Below are positions 33,758-45,747 of a DNA stretch of 64,000 nt, in pieces (the first letter of the stretch is position 1; every line of letters starts with the position of its first letter). Under the pieces are notes generated by a model. The model ran no database searches, was not told the DNA's origin, and worked only from the letters and a program-made list of their open reading frames with translations. The translations under genes and the position numbers were made by a program. Where the stretch lies: positions 2,447,060-2,511,059 of the forward strand of contig OX359247.1 in NCBI GenBank assembly GCA_947179485.1, written 5' to 3'. This stretch comes from Allacma fusca (lineage: Eukaryota > Arthropoda > Collembola > Symphypleona > Sminthuridae).

Positions 33758-36700
33758 TTTCTACCTATATCAGATTCTGAAACTACAGCCTTTTTATACT
33801 TATTTGAGGGTAGACGCTCCTATTAAGCTATATACACTATATATGTATGTTCTTTTTACACATGAAATTTTTGGCTGAACTGAAATAAATTTAAACAATT
33901 ACTAGAACAGAAATGCTATTTCTGTGAAAACGAATTCATATTAACTCCACGATACTTGGTAAATGTTTGGGAATGTATAATGTGTAATATGCCTTATGTT
34001 AAACCTGTACACATTACATGAAGCAGTTTGAAAGGAAACTAATTGAGGGAAACTTCTGTGAAAGTTTGTCTTCGTTGGGTTGAGTTAAAACAGCTTTTAC
34101 TCCGAGCGCGCCGTTTTCATTATTTGTTTTTGTCAGTGAAAGTAAAAAGGAAAGCTCGATGTCCAAAGAAACTTTCTTCTCCAGAATATCAGCATCACAG
34201 GCAGATGTGTTCAAAGCTCAATGACTACTCATCGTTTGTAGTCCCAGCCCACATAGGGGAGTGATTCCTTAAATATTGTATTTCTCCGGTTTGTAGAAAA
34301 ATGTAGTTTATTGACCCGGGTCAATATCTGAGGTCAGAGGGACTTGATGCAAAGTCGGGTTTTTATCTATTATCAATTTCTTCATTTTTAGTTGTTACAT
34401 GAAATAATTGTTTTCACTTTGATACTCATTCGTAGGAAATTTACGGGCTTTCCGGGGAGCTATACGACAGGTGTCTAGGTTGCTTTTAATAAAGGAATAA
34501 AACCTTTTGATCCTTATGACAACCCTTTGAAATAATTCGACCTGTTCTTATATTTTTGGATGCTGTGGGGCCAATTTTTGCAAGGGTAATTGGTGAAAAT
34601 GAATCCCAACGAAATTTGCAACAATCCCAGGGCTTTGAAGTATTTTCAACCCGTCCAGGTCTTTCATAAAAAAAATGACAGTATCAGAAATTCCTTCTTC
34701 CCCGCAATTTTTTCCATTATTCGTCAAGTATAATATCTCCTAACTTGCTCCTTGTCTCTTCCAACCATGACCCCAATACAGAGACCAATCAAATATCTCC
34801 CCGGAAAGTCCGTAGGATCTGTAACGAGCGAAAAAAAAAGTGTAGAAGAAATTAGCATTCCGCCCCGACCTTTCTTCAGATTTTTAAACCATGAAGTCTT
34901 CAAATATTCTACCTAGGTTAATGAAGTAAATTTCAGGAAATATGAAGCTTAATATGCTACAGACTGGGATATTCAAATATTTTATGTCCTCATGATGGTT
35001 ACGGGGCAACAAATGATTATGGCCACCCTTTACAACAATTTCTGTTAATGAAAGTATTCGTAAAATAAGGACTTGAAATACGGTATTCTGTGTTATAAGT
35101 ATTAGTATTATTTCTAATCTACAGATAAATGTGCCCTTGTTTTTGCCTCAGACCTTACAAGGGGATGTCATATAACGTGGGCACACGGTGTGGGTGTAGG
35201 GATTGGATTATATAGCTTACTTACAATCAGAGTTGTGCGTTGTCAAGAATGGCTTCCTTCGTAATCAATGAGTTAATGCTTTCTTCCAATAACTTTACTT
35301 GAGAGAGATCACATTGGGTTAATAAATTTCTCATTTACAGATTTAGTTTCGAAATCATTTCAACATTTTATTTTTATTGATATTGGTTTATTAAGATCAT
35401 GTATGTAGACTTCCGTAGGAGGTTAGACCTGTAAATTGTATATATATCGCTAATATATACGAGTGGTTATATCGTAGAGGCTTATGACTTCATAGCACTT
35501 CTTTCCCTTGAATCACCAGCTTGAGTTGAACATATTGTCGAGGTTGTCTTTATTTCCCAGGTACTCTAACAAGGGAACCTCTTGGGGTGGATATCACGGA
35601 TCGAAATGAAACTTTGTGTGCCCATAGGACCTTGGCCAAATACCCATACAACAAAAACGTTTGGGCCAGTTTGCACTAGTTCAGACCACAGGCTGGGCGA
35701 AATTTTATCCGAAAGGAATCAGTACTGATAATTCCCATAAGAAATTTCAAGATATAAAATTTGCTTTTGTCACGAAATGTGTCACGACAACTTCAATGAC
35801 CTGCGAAATGGTCATAAAGTGTGACAACGGCTTCAATGACCTGTGATTGGCCAAAGTGTGTCACAATCACAAAGGTGTTAATTTGACCAAATATCGGTCC
35901 TTGAAGCACTTTTGTTCGTTTTGACTACTCACAGGCCATTCACGATCTCTTTTGTAATTGTTTGTGAGCCTTTTGCTGCAAATGAGCGTCAAATTTTAGT
36001 TGTTGTAAAATTTTAAAGTTTGAGAAAATTAAAAACTCAAAATTTCAGTTTTTCAAAAAAATTCCTGACTTAACTTCGCTTTCCTGAGAGCTTTTTAGAG
36101 TTGTGGTAGTTTATGAGTTTTTGAGATAATGGGATGGAACAAATTTTTAAAAACTAAGACAATTCATTACAAATCGGGTATATCGCATATTTTTTTATAG
36201 TTGCCACTTCTATGGGCTAGGGGGAAGAAAAATGGTTTAAGGTACCCTGCAAAAATAAGCTGACAGTTCACTTAAGCGCATTCCCTTTGCTACTTTCAAC
36301 GTTTATCAAAACCGCAGCTATCTGCAATGTCAATACTTGATGCATGTATGAGGGAATGAAAGCTCCAAAATATTACAAATTAAAAACAAAATAGAAAAAA
36401 AATATATTTATTAAAAATTTTGGATTAGGAGCTCTTGAGTGTAACTGTATAGATTGAAATTATAACTGACTTTTTCACACAAGAGCTTCCATGCTTATAT
36501 ACACGACTGAGGAACAATAATTTTGGACGTGGCTATTTTCGGGTACATTCCCGATCTTAACTACGTTTTAAATATGTTTACTTAAAGTGCAATAAATTCT
36601 TGTTTTAATTCATTCAACTACATCGTGTTTAAAGTATTGGTGTTTTAGGAACCCAAATGGTTAATTTAAGCAACTATGCATTCAATATAAATAACTTCAC

Positions 36701-37948
36701 TTGTATGTCCATATTATTCAAATACACCTGGTTACACACGATTCTTTACAGAGCTTACCAGTAGTTGTTCAAAGAAAGATAAGACAGGTTAGATCAGAGA
36801 TTTTAATTTTTGTAAAAGTAAAAAGGCACAATCTGTAGCTCACAATTTATCTTAACTCACTGTTACTCTATTTCCTGAGTGCGAATTAAAGTATCTACAG
36901 TCTGGTATTTATAAAATTACAGCCAGTGTATTATTTTATATTGTAATAAATTTCCCTTTTATTAAAATAATTGATTCCGAGAGACCGTTTTTTGTAATTC
37001 CGGCCTGATGAGCGTGGATATCTACCATTAACCTTAAACCCCAACCTTAAGGTTTAAATTAAAATGTGGGGTTCACTTTGTGTCCTTAAAGCTAAGTTTT
37101 GTCCCCTTCTTTTTTCAAGTTTAATTATAATTATCTAATTTAATTTGTATTAAACTGGAATAACTATTCTTAGTGCTAGCACCCTCACAGTACATACAAT
37201 ACAAAGCAGCTGGTGTTTTCCCAACGACTTTTGTCACTACGAGAGATGAAAATTGAAGTAATTGCAACTACGTAGGTACTGCACGCAAATATTTGTCTAT
37301 ATTTAACCAAGCAATTTATATGTACACAAAACTTAGCTTTAACCTTTAACTTTTTAGGAAACATTTAACAGTCATCATTAAAGGCCATGCCATTTCTTAT
37401 CCTTTCTGTAGTCAAAGAGGTTCGACACAATTCCAATTTACTTGAGTTACAATGGGTGGCAATGCCTGTACAAGTACACATACAAAGTACAATTATACAT
37501 AATTATTAATTTTTAAAAGATAACAAAACAACTTTTTTTTCCATTCAGAATTTTATAAACTAGCTTATATAGTGTACAGTAATTAAATAGATAAATAATA
37601 CAATTTAGATCCATTATAGTTTTTAGACGTCTATCACTGGAAATCAGAGCTATATGTTCTGTGTTGATTTGACGCAATAAATCAATTACATTACATTACA
37701 TACATGTGTATGGTAGTTTTGGTGAGCTGTTATTTTACGCAGATGGTACAGTTGACATACTTCAATTTGGTAGCAAGTATTGGTAAGAAAAGAATCTCGT
37801 TTTACATACTCTACTCAAAATAGTTTTTTACATAATGTTAGCCAGAGAGTTTTAAATGCGAGGATAGGTACTTGTGTCTTTCTGATTAAAATGTATTATT
37901 TAAATTATATTACTATTTAACACTTATATCACATTACAACATCTCTCG
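33758..37948. other. Intergenic, repeats only
   Basis: No supported gene in 4.2 kb. ACGGGCTTTCCGGGGAGCTAT (34443-34463) and ATATCTCCCCGGAAAGTCCGT (34793-34813) are inverted copies about 370 bp apart, the ends of a MITE-like repeat related to 26640-27010. About 35765-35875 has two to three imperfect repeats around GTCACGACAACTTCAATGAC. A minus-strand open stretch at 34214-34014 (DADILEKKVSLDIELS) is exon-like but isolated. Telomere-like AACCTTAAACCCCAACC occurs once near 37030 and means nothing alone. Confidence 0.45.
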
Positions 37949-40900
37949 CTAGTCTTGTTCCGATGAAGGTATTGTAAGCGACATTTCGGAGCAATGAACT
38001 CGGTTTTTGTGCCGCTTGAGGCTGAACTTCTGAGAAAAATTTCGACCACAAACATCGCATGAAAACTGATTATCATGCGACTTTAAATGACGGGCAAGGT
38101 TCTTGGGCGACCTGAATTTTATATTGCATTTTGAGCATTGAAATAATGTTTTGGTACTGTCAACAAGACCATGTAACTTTGGGGGCATGGTATCATCGTT
38201 TTTGATAAGATATAAATTCTTGGTTTGTTTTACTTCATCCTGTGCAACATCGCTTACGTCACTCTGAAATATACTATTACTTTTTCCATGCTCAGTCTCT
38301 TTATTTAAATTGTGATGTTTTTCGCCGTGCTGGATGAGCTTGGTTCTTCGGTTAAATGTTTTGCTACACAAATGGCATGGAAACTCTTTACTTCGGGTAT
38401 GAACCTTTGAGTGGTGGTGTAGCCCGGAATAAGAAGCAAAAGATTTAGCGCATTGGGGACATTCAAAAATGCTTTCGATGCTACAAACCAAATTTGACGC
38501 TTCAGAATTTGGCTTCTCAGAATTTTTCATATTAGCACTGTAATACTCGTCTGCTTGACTTTTAACCAAATTTTCGTGATCACCTTGTAAATTATCACAA
38601 TCGGTAGCTCCCTTTGATTCTTCTTCAATTATGGCGTGAACGTTCTTCTTATGTCGCACAACGTTGTACTTGTTGGAAAACGATTTGCCACACATATCGC
38701 ATTTATATGAGGAGGAAATGCTCGCATGGTTCTTCAAGTGATTATTAAATTGCCAACATGACTTGAAAGACTTATTGCAGTCACACTTGAAAGTTTTGCC
38801 TGTGTTATGAGTTCGCATGTGTATTTTAAAAAGCGATTTAGTCACGTTCTGTGCACATATATAGCAACGAATTTTGTCGTGCTTTGTGCTATGTGCTCTC
38901 AATAAATCAATTCGTTCAAACTTCTGTCCGCACACGTGACAGATAAATTTTTTGTCGCTAACTCTGATATGAACCGCAGCTTTATGGTGCATTTCGTCGA
39001 CTGATGATTTAAAACACTTACCACATAATTCACAACAAAATGGCAAACCACTTCTGTGAACCATTTGATGTTTCTTTAACGAGGATATAGTCAAGAATTT
39101 TTTGCCGCAAGTTTCGCAAACATTTAACTTTGAGTCTGAAATTAATTTAAAAAAAACAATTTGTAACCCAAAATATTTAAGTTGAGTATTCTGTTATCCA
39201 CACGTTATTTATGCACACGTTATTATAAACTAAATCAAACTACTGATATTGATTACAAAAGTACCCCAGTAAAAACCCAAAAAGCAAATGTGCGTTAGGC
39301 TGTTTACACTACTACCTTACATTAAAATATTCAAATTCCCCATCCTTATAATTAAATAAAATTGCAGTCAGATTGGTTACTATGCATATTCTTAAGATTT
39401 ACATACATATATCCCAATGACGAGATTCGCAATTTTGCTTGGTAGCGTGTGCACCATTTTAAAATGATAAAACAAATTTTTATATAGCTGAAAGTAAATA
39501 TTTTCAGAGTCAAAAATATTTTGTATGCGCCTGTTACACCGGGACCAAACCCCTCAGGGACTAACTTACTTATGAAGGCGTTTTTAATTACAAAAAAAAT
39601 TAATTCATGTCGACAGGGATTCAAAATTTTGAAAAAACCGATTTTGAGGCCAAGTGGTTTCAAAAAACTGTAATAACTTTGGTTTTGTAAGAAGCACCTC
39701 GGTCGATATTAGCTCATTGGAAAGGTATTAGATTGATCTACATAAGTTAAAGTTTTGTCAGTCGCAATTTCGAAATCATAGTTAAAATGTTGGCGTAATA
39801 TGCAAATTCACCAAATGTTTTACCAAAATTAATTTTTTTTTCGCGTATCAACTGGTGTTCAATATATACTTTAAAAAACAGATTACGGAGCGATGGGAGA
39901 CTTGAAAAACCTGAATGACTTTTGACTGAGATGCTGGATCTCGTTCGCTGATACCTCATTTAACTGGTACTATATGTTCTACAAGCTAAAATAATGCCTA
40001 GAAATTTTGGTGGCATATTCAAATTCACCGATCTTTTAGCCAAAATTTTAGAATTTTTTTGCCAAGAAGAAATCATCAGAGACTTGGCCCCCTCAGGCTA
40101 AGTTTGGTTAGTTAAGACCTCATTTTAAAAAAATGATTTTAAAATAGATACTGCTAATTCAACAATTCAATGCGGGAGTGGGTTGAGGAATTAAACTTTA
40201 CGGTTTGGTAATGAGAAAACATTTTTCGTAACGAACTTTAATAGTTAATAGGTAAGTTTGCCATTTTATTAATTGTATACTTATAATTATTATTCTATAA
40301 TATACTCACTTGAGTCAATCATCTCCCTTGAGTTTGAAAAATCAGAAATTTCTGACGCCAATGGTTGAGGTCTCCCCAAGACTTGTTCATCCAATCCAGG
40401 AAAGTCGATGTTTCGATGTTCATGTTGTATATTCCTCGATGAGCCACCTATTTGTTTATATGTCAGTGTCAACGAAGTTGAAAGAATAGAAAACATGTTA
40501 CGGAAACAAAATAAAATAAAGATCTTGAGAATTCCATATAAATCTATAAGATAGTTAATTAAGTACGTAACTTCATCAGCATGTTATTCTTTATATTAAC
40601 GTGTCACTATTTGATCAGTGAGAAATTGACTGTCCCTACCAAGTACCACATAGAGCTGGCTAACTTCTTGGTAAAATGTTTGCGTATAAAGTATTTTTTT
40701 GCTAACTTTTATAATTGCAATAATTACGCAATCCTATTACAACTAGTAAGGTGAATAATAAATTCATAATAATAAATAATAGTAAATAAAATTTTTTTAC
40801 TTCCTCTCAATGTGCGCTGAATAGTTTCGATTAGTTAACCATTAACATCAATCATTTGAATTTACAAATTACCTGATGTATATTCACCCGAAAAAATGGA

Positions 40901-41873
40901 ATCCGGTTCATTGGTAAAGCTAATTTCACCCGAAAGAGGGTTCGCTAATCTTGGATAAAGATTGCTAATGGTTGGATATTCTGAATCATTTGATTGAAGG
41001 CTTGTTATTTGATCATCGTTCAACTGATTACTACACAAATCCACATTCTGGTACTCGTAACCGTAGGCAAATGAAATTGACAGGGGATCAACCTCTAACT
41101 TCAACTCAATGGGTAATGGCTGCTTCGGTAGACCAGATTCTGGTTAAAAGCATCTTGAATAATAATATTCATTCTCTTTTGAGTAAATTTGTTTCCTGTG
41201 AGATATTGTTCTTGAAATTACCACAATCAATAAACCTTTTCGGACATGGTGCTCCGGATTTATCCACCTGTAGCTTCACTGAAGGAGTAAAACCTGTGAG
41301 CCAAAAATAAAGACACCCGATCCAATCATAGAAACAAGAACGTACAAAACGAACACCATCTGTCAAATAATATTTGAATGTGCAATAGCATAATTAATTA
41401 CGTCTGTATAATTGTCTTCTGTAGTACTCGCATTTCTCTTCAGTCCCGATTACATACATAAATTTTGATGCATGCAAAACTTTTGGATTTTCCCTCTTCA
41501 CATTCACCCTTTTTCTGACGTTGCTTTTAGGAGATATCAATATCCTCCCAGAGATCCCAATAATGACTTTATTTAATTTCTCTAGAGTTTCTTCAAGTTG
41601 TTCGTGCAGCTTATACAACTTAACCACAAACAACACACACTTCTCGCAAAAAGGAAATGCATCATGTGTGAAATCAAACCGGTACTTTGAAGTAATAGTC
41701 CACTTCATGTACTTGCAAAGAACGTCCAGCAGATCGGAATATATTTCTGAAACTTCGGCAGGATGAACTTTTCCAGGCAGTAGTGAGACATTTTTAGTAC
41801 AAATCAAGCACCTCACATCACATGTTGTATAGTAAGTAGAATAGCAATTATCATTATTGCTGAGCAAATCCAT
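37949..41873 (-). CDS. ZAD-like C2H2 zinc-finger protein 3
   Basis: Five exons are 41873-41402, 41293-41222, 41139-40873, 40447-40310, 39135-37949, all phase-1 joins with GT..AG, 711 residues. Exon 1 has a ZAD-like domain (CLIC, then FPFCEKC and VVKLYKLHEQLEE), and ends YYRRQLYRR. Exons 2-4 are a mostly unstructured linker. Exon 5 carries ten C2H2 fingers. The first eight run from CETCGKKFLTISSLKKH to CHLCSKTFNRRTKL, and the last two are after a gap (CSKCNIKFRSPKNLARH and CDVCGRNFSQKFSLKRH). One finger (FKCDCNKSF) has C-x-C spacing rather than C-x2-C. A nuclear transcription factor is likely. The 1.17-kb last intron is a gene-free AT-rich stretch. It pairs with 45748-48648. Confidence 0.88.
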
Positions 41874-42889
41874 CGTGATGAAATGTTTTATTAGCTTCCA
41901 GCCTAAAATATAAAAATAATTGAATAAGATTGAGTATAGATATATTGAATAGAGATTGAATAATAGAAAAATAAAACAACACTTGACATACAGATATATA
42001 TATATATATAATTTATAGCTATCAAGAGCAATGATACAAACTCAAATTCTAAAGCTTTTTCATAATAATTTCTTTTGCATACTTAAATCATTGTACAAAA
42101 ACAATCTTCTTCCAATGTTCATGGGAAAATTGCTCCTCAGAAGTATGGTCAATATTATTTTAGTTGTCACAACATAAATCTACACCCAAACTCACCTGAC
42201 TTTGATGACCACACACAACCTCTTTAGACTGACAAATACACACTTAATAGTAATAGCTACAAAGTTATAATTTAATTACATATGTATATTCCTGTTTTTC
42301 GGCAACAATTGACACACTTCAACGTCAGGGCGAAACCGTCGTTCCGTCCTTGCCGTTTCAACTTTCCAATTCTAAAGTTTCTATTCCCAAGTGTCCAATA
42401 TAAAGTGTGCCGTGGGATCTTATTTGAAATTGTCTCTCACGTGCGTACACCGTACACGTACATGTAAGAACTTCCATGTCTTTTAACACGTGCGTATAGA
42501 TGGGCACCGTCACGAGGAAATTAGTGATGCCTCGCCCTCACAAACTGCGAGCGTGATGGTGAGTATACGCGTTGATTTCAGACGCTCTCATGAAAATCAG
42601 AAACAGGACTCATGGACAGGGTATGACGAAAGAGAGAGGCAGAAATTATCTTTTATCACAAAATCTTGTAGCTTGACTACTAATATTTTGCTATTATTTC
42701 AAGATAAAAACTATAACAAACAATTTGCAACCGAGCAGATAATAACTTTTTCAAGGCATGCTACGTTTTAAACTATTGATGGACCTCTCACCGCGCCTGT
42801 AAGCTCAAATGTACCTGAAAATGCTGGTGTCAATATTTGACATGGAATACATAAATTGTTTTGACATGACATTTAAAATCAAAAAATGG
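41874..42889. other. Upstream region of zinc-finger gene 3, no gene seen
   Basis: AT-rich with a TA microsatellite at about 41996-42010. A frame at 42490-42771 has no family resemblance. Confidence 0.4.
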
Positions 42890-43400
42890 TTAACAAACAT
42901 TAGCGTATATGGTCAAATGATCTCCAATTGACCTCAAAGAATTGAGTAAATGACATATAGACCCCAAAAAATTGTCTCAGGACCTCAATTCGACCTAGTG
43001 GGTCACAAGTAGGTCCATGATGTGTGGTTGACCTCAGGGGATCGTAAGTATTCCCACTACCTCAGACCTATGGGTCACAAGAAATTCCACGACCCCAAAA
43101 ATTGACCTGTGGGTCACAAGACAATTCCACGACCCCAAAAATTGACCTGTGGGTCACAAGAAGTTCCACCACCTCAATTAACCTCAGTGGGTTATAAGTA
43201 GTCCCAAGGTCTGAGATTGACCTTAGTGGGTCACAAATATTCCCAAGACCAGAGATTGACCTTAGTGGGTCACAAATATTCCCCAGAGATTGACCTTAGT
43301 GGGTCACAAATATTCCCCAGAGATTGACCTTAGTGGGTCACAAATATTCCCAAGAACCCAATTTGACATCAGCGCGCCATACATTGCCCAGTGATTTTAA
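42890..43400. repeat. Tandem satellite built on GACCT/GGGTCA words
   Basis: About ten imperfect units of 40-60 bp contain TTGACCTTAGTGGGTCACAA followed by ATTCC and C/A runs. The last three copies (about 43240-43350) are nearly identical. Earlier units are more diverged, suggesting expansion at the right end. Confidence 0.85.
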
Positions 43401-45519
43401 TTTGAACTTATTGGATATTAGTACTTGGTTTGCCATCTTGTGTTACAGGTTACACACCTGTTACAGGCCTCTATGTACATTACAAATACAAGTTGTACTG
43501 TATTGTTGTTTTTCAAAAAAAAAAATGAAATTATAAAAAAATCCCATCTCGGATTATCCGGGCATGGAGAGTTCAAAAATAGAGGTTCTAGTCCCCAACA
43601 GGTCACCAGGATTTTTAAAAACTTATATTTTCTGGGTTGCTCACCTAGCATCTACTAGACATATGATGGTGACCTATTAATCCTGCATTTAAGCTTTTTA
43701 TTTATAGTTTTTTTTGCGTTTTTGATAGGGGCAGCTTTTTGGTCTTATTGTTAGCGAATATGTGGGTTAGGGATAATGATGAATTTATTTGTTAAGGCAG
43801 TGAGAACTTTATACGTTAGGGGTAAGGAAACGTTTTAAATAAGTATATTAGGAATAAACTAGAAATGTTGAGGAAATTACTGGCGGAGCAGTTTACCACA
43901 CCCTTTTAAATGGCGTAAATGCTGTTTGATTACTGATTATGGCATCATATGGCAAAAATATCTTCACTATACACGGATTGGGACAATATTGGTTCAAAAA
44001 ACGGTTTTGGTATTATTAGTCTTATTTAAACTGTACTATATTCGGCCATCACAATAAAAGGTACGGTACAAATTTTACTGCCCATTAGAATATTGAGACG
44101 AATTTTCCTTGTGATAGGCTACAGGATTTAGGCGAGATTTACACGATAACGAATTATTTTGTCGACCAGTAAATTTCAAAAACTGTAATTTTCGGTGTCG
44201 CGTTATAATGCGGATGAATAAACAGACACCCAGATGATGTCAATATGAAAACCCTAAAAAATAACAATACGTTGTAGGTCAACAGTTCTGTTTTGTTTCT
44301 GCCCTGATCAAGTCCTGATCAAGTGCAACTTAATTCTTAGCAATCTGATGTTGCTCTGGGTTGCTACATGATAGTTTGAATACATAAAATAACAGTGTGA
44401 AATTTTTCATTTATTTTCAGCTACAATACAAATAAACATACATACATACATATTTTACTATTACCGGCGTTTCAGTAGTTCAGTTGAGAGTTGTGAACCT
44501 CTTGATTTTAATTATTTTCTCTGGTTACGTTATATGCAACTCTTGGGAGCTCTCTATTATAGTACTTATTTTGACACATACATTTCTGTTTTCGTGAAAT
44601 GTGACTTGAGCTCAGTAGAAAATCAAATCAATAAAAAATAAAAACATTATATGTATGTATCTTATACAATATAATACGATATACATAAAAAATATGAAAT
44701 ACCTTACGGATAGCTATATAACTCTGTTGCAAGTACTTGCAAGACAGCCTTTCTGCATACGCTTGCAAAAATTCTTAAAGACAGACTGACATGTATAACG
44801 ATGCCTAAAAATCTCCATTACCTTACTATCCATTCCGGGTTAACTGCATCTGTAGATAGTAGATACATGAAACTAAGAAAAGAGTGAATTACTCAACATT
44901 CCTGTTCTATTACTCATCTTCTTTGTCACTAGTACAGACACTTCTGTAGGGGGAAAGTAAAGTGCCAGCTAATACATACTTATGTAAGTAAATACTGCAC
45001 GACGAGTAATTAACAGTAACTGTACATTCAAGTAGACTGATAGATCTAACGATAGAAAATGACTTTACATATTACACGCAATTTTAATTATTTCGCGAAC
45101 ATAAACAGTTGACAATAACAATCGACATAATTAATGCCGCTGTAATAAAATAAAAATCTCATATTATTCCTAAACTATTGATTTCTCAGGTAGAAATTGA
45201 GAATTCTATGCACGTATATATGTATATAACTAGTTATAATTTATTTTTCACATTGATTAAATATTTTCAGCAGTGGGATTGCGGCCAGTGTGTTGAGAAC
45301 GATTAAATGTTGATGGTAAAGTTTATATATTAACTTTTATTTGCTCAAAATGGCAATGAAATAATTTAATTTGCTGGATTTAAAATAACTTGTTAATGTT
45401 TAGTAGAAGTGTTTCAACTGGAGAGTTTGTAATACTCATTACACTTTCTCGTAAACTACATTATTATAATATTCCGATGTAGGGATTCCAAAGGCAGTAA
45501 TTAGGAACAATGGAATTCA
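43401..45519. other. Intergenic, no gene seen
   Basis: AT-rich with short poly-A/T runs; no supported coding, RNA gene or transposon ends. Confidence 0.4.
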
Positions 45520-45725
45520 ATGGATGTTGTTTCCGTGCCGAATAAGAAACCATTTCAATGAAACCTGTCTACCGTAATATCGCGTGAAAATCGTTTATCA
45601 TGGCAACTTGCATCTCAAATGACGACTAATTGGAAGTTGCTTAGGATAGCTGGTTTTTTTAACGCATCTGGATCTGGAGAACAGAAGTTTCATATTCGGA
45701 ATGTAGTTCTTCAGGAAATCTACGT
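45520..45725 (-). pseudogene. Decayed last two fingers of zinc-finger gene 4
   Basis: Directly beyond the stop of 45748-48648, the minus strand still aligns by eye with the last two fingers of paralogue 3. The frames contain SRHLR, then CHDKRFSRDI, and end EFHCS, but with stops, frame changes and lost cysteines. Gene 4 has therefore lost its two terminal fingers, and the sequence is drifting. Confidence 0.55.
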
Positions 45726-45747
45726 ATAGTTTTGAAAACGTGATTCA

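Noticed and set aside
37025..37070. Telomere-like AACCTTAAACCCCAACC sequence
   Set aside because: Only one imperfect inverted occurrence; no array.
39352..39960. Open frames in the last intron of zinc-finger gene 3
   Set aside because: The flanking exons join cleanly in phase; the frames have no family features.
42490..42771. 93-codon plus frame
   Set aside because: No start context, domain or splice support.
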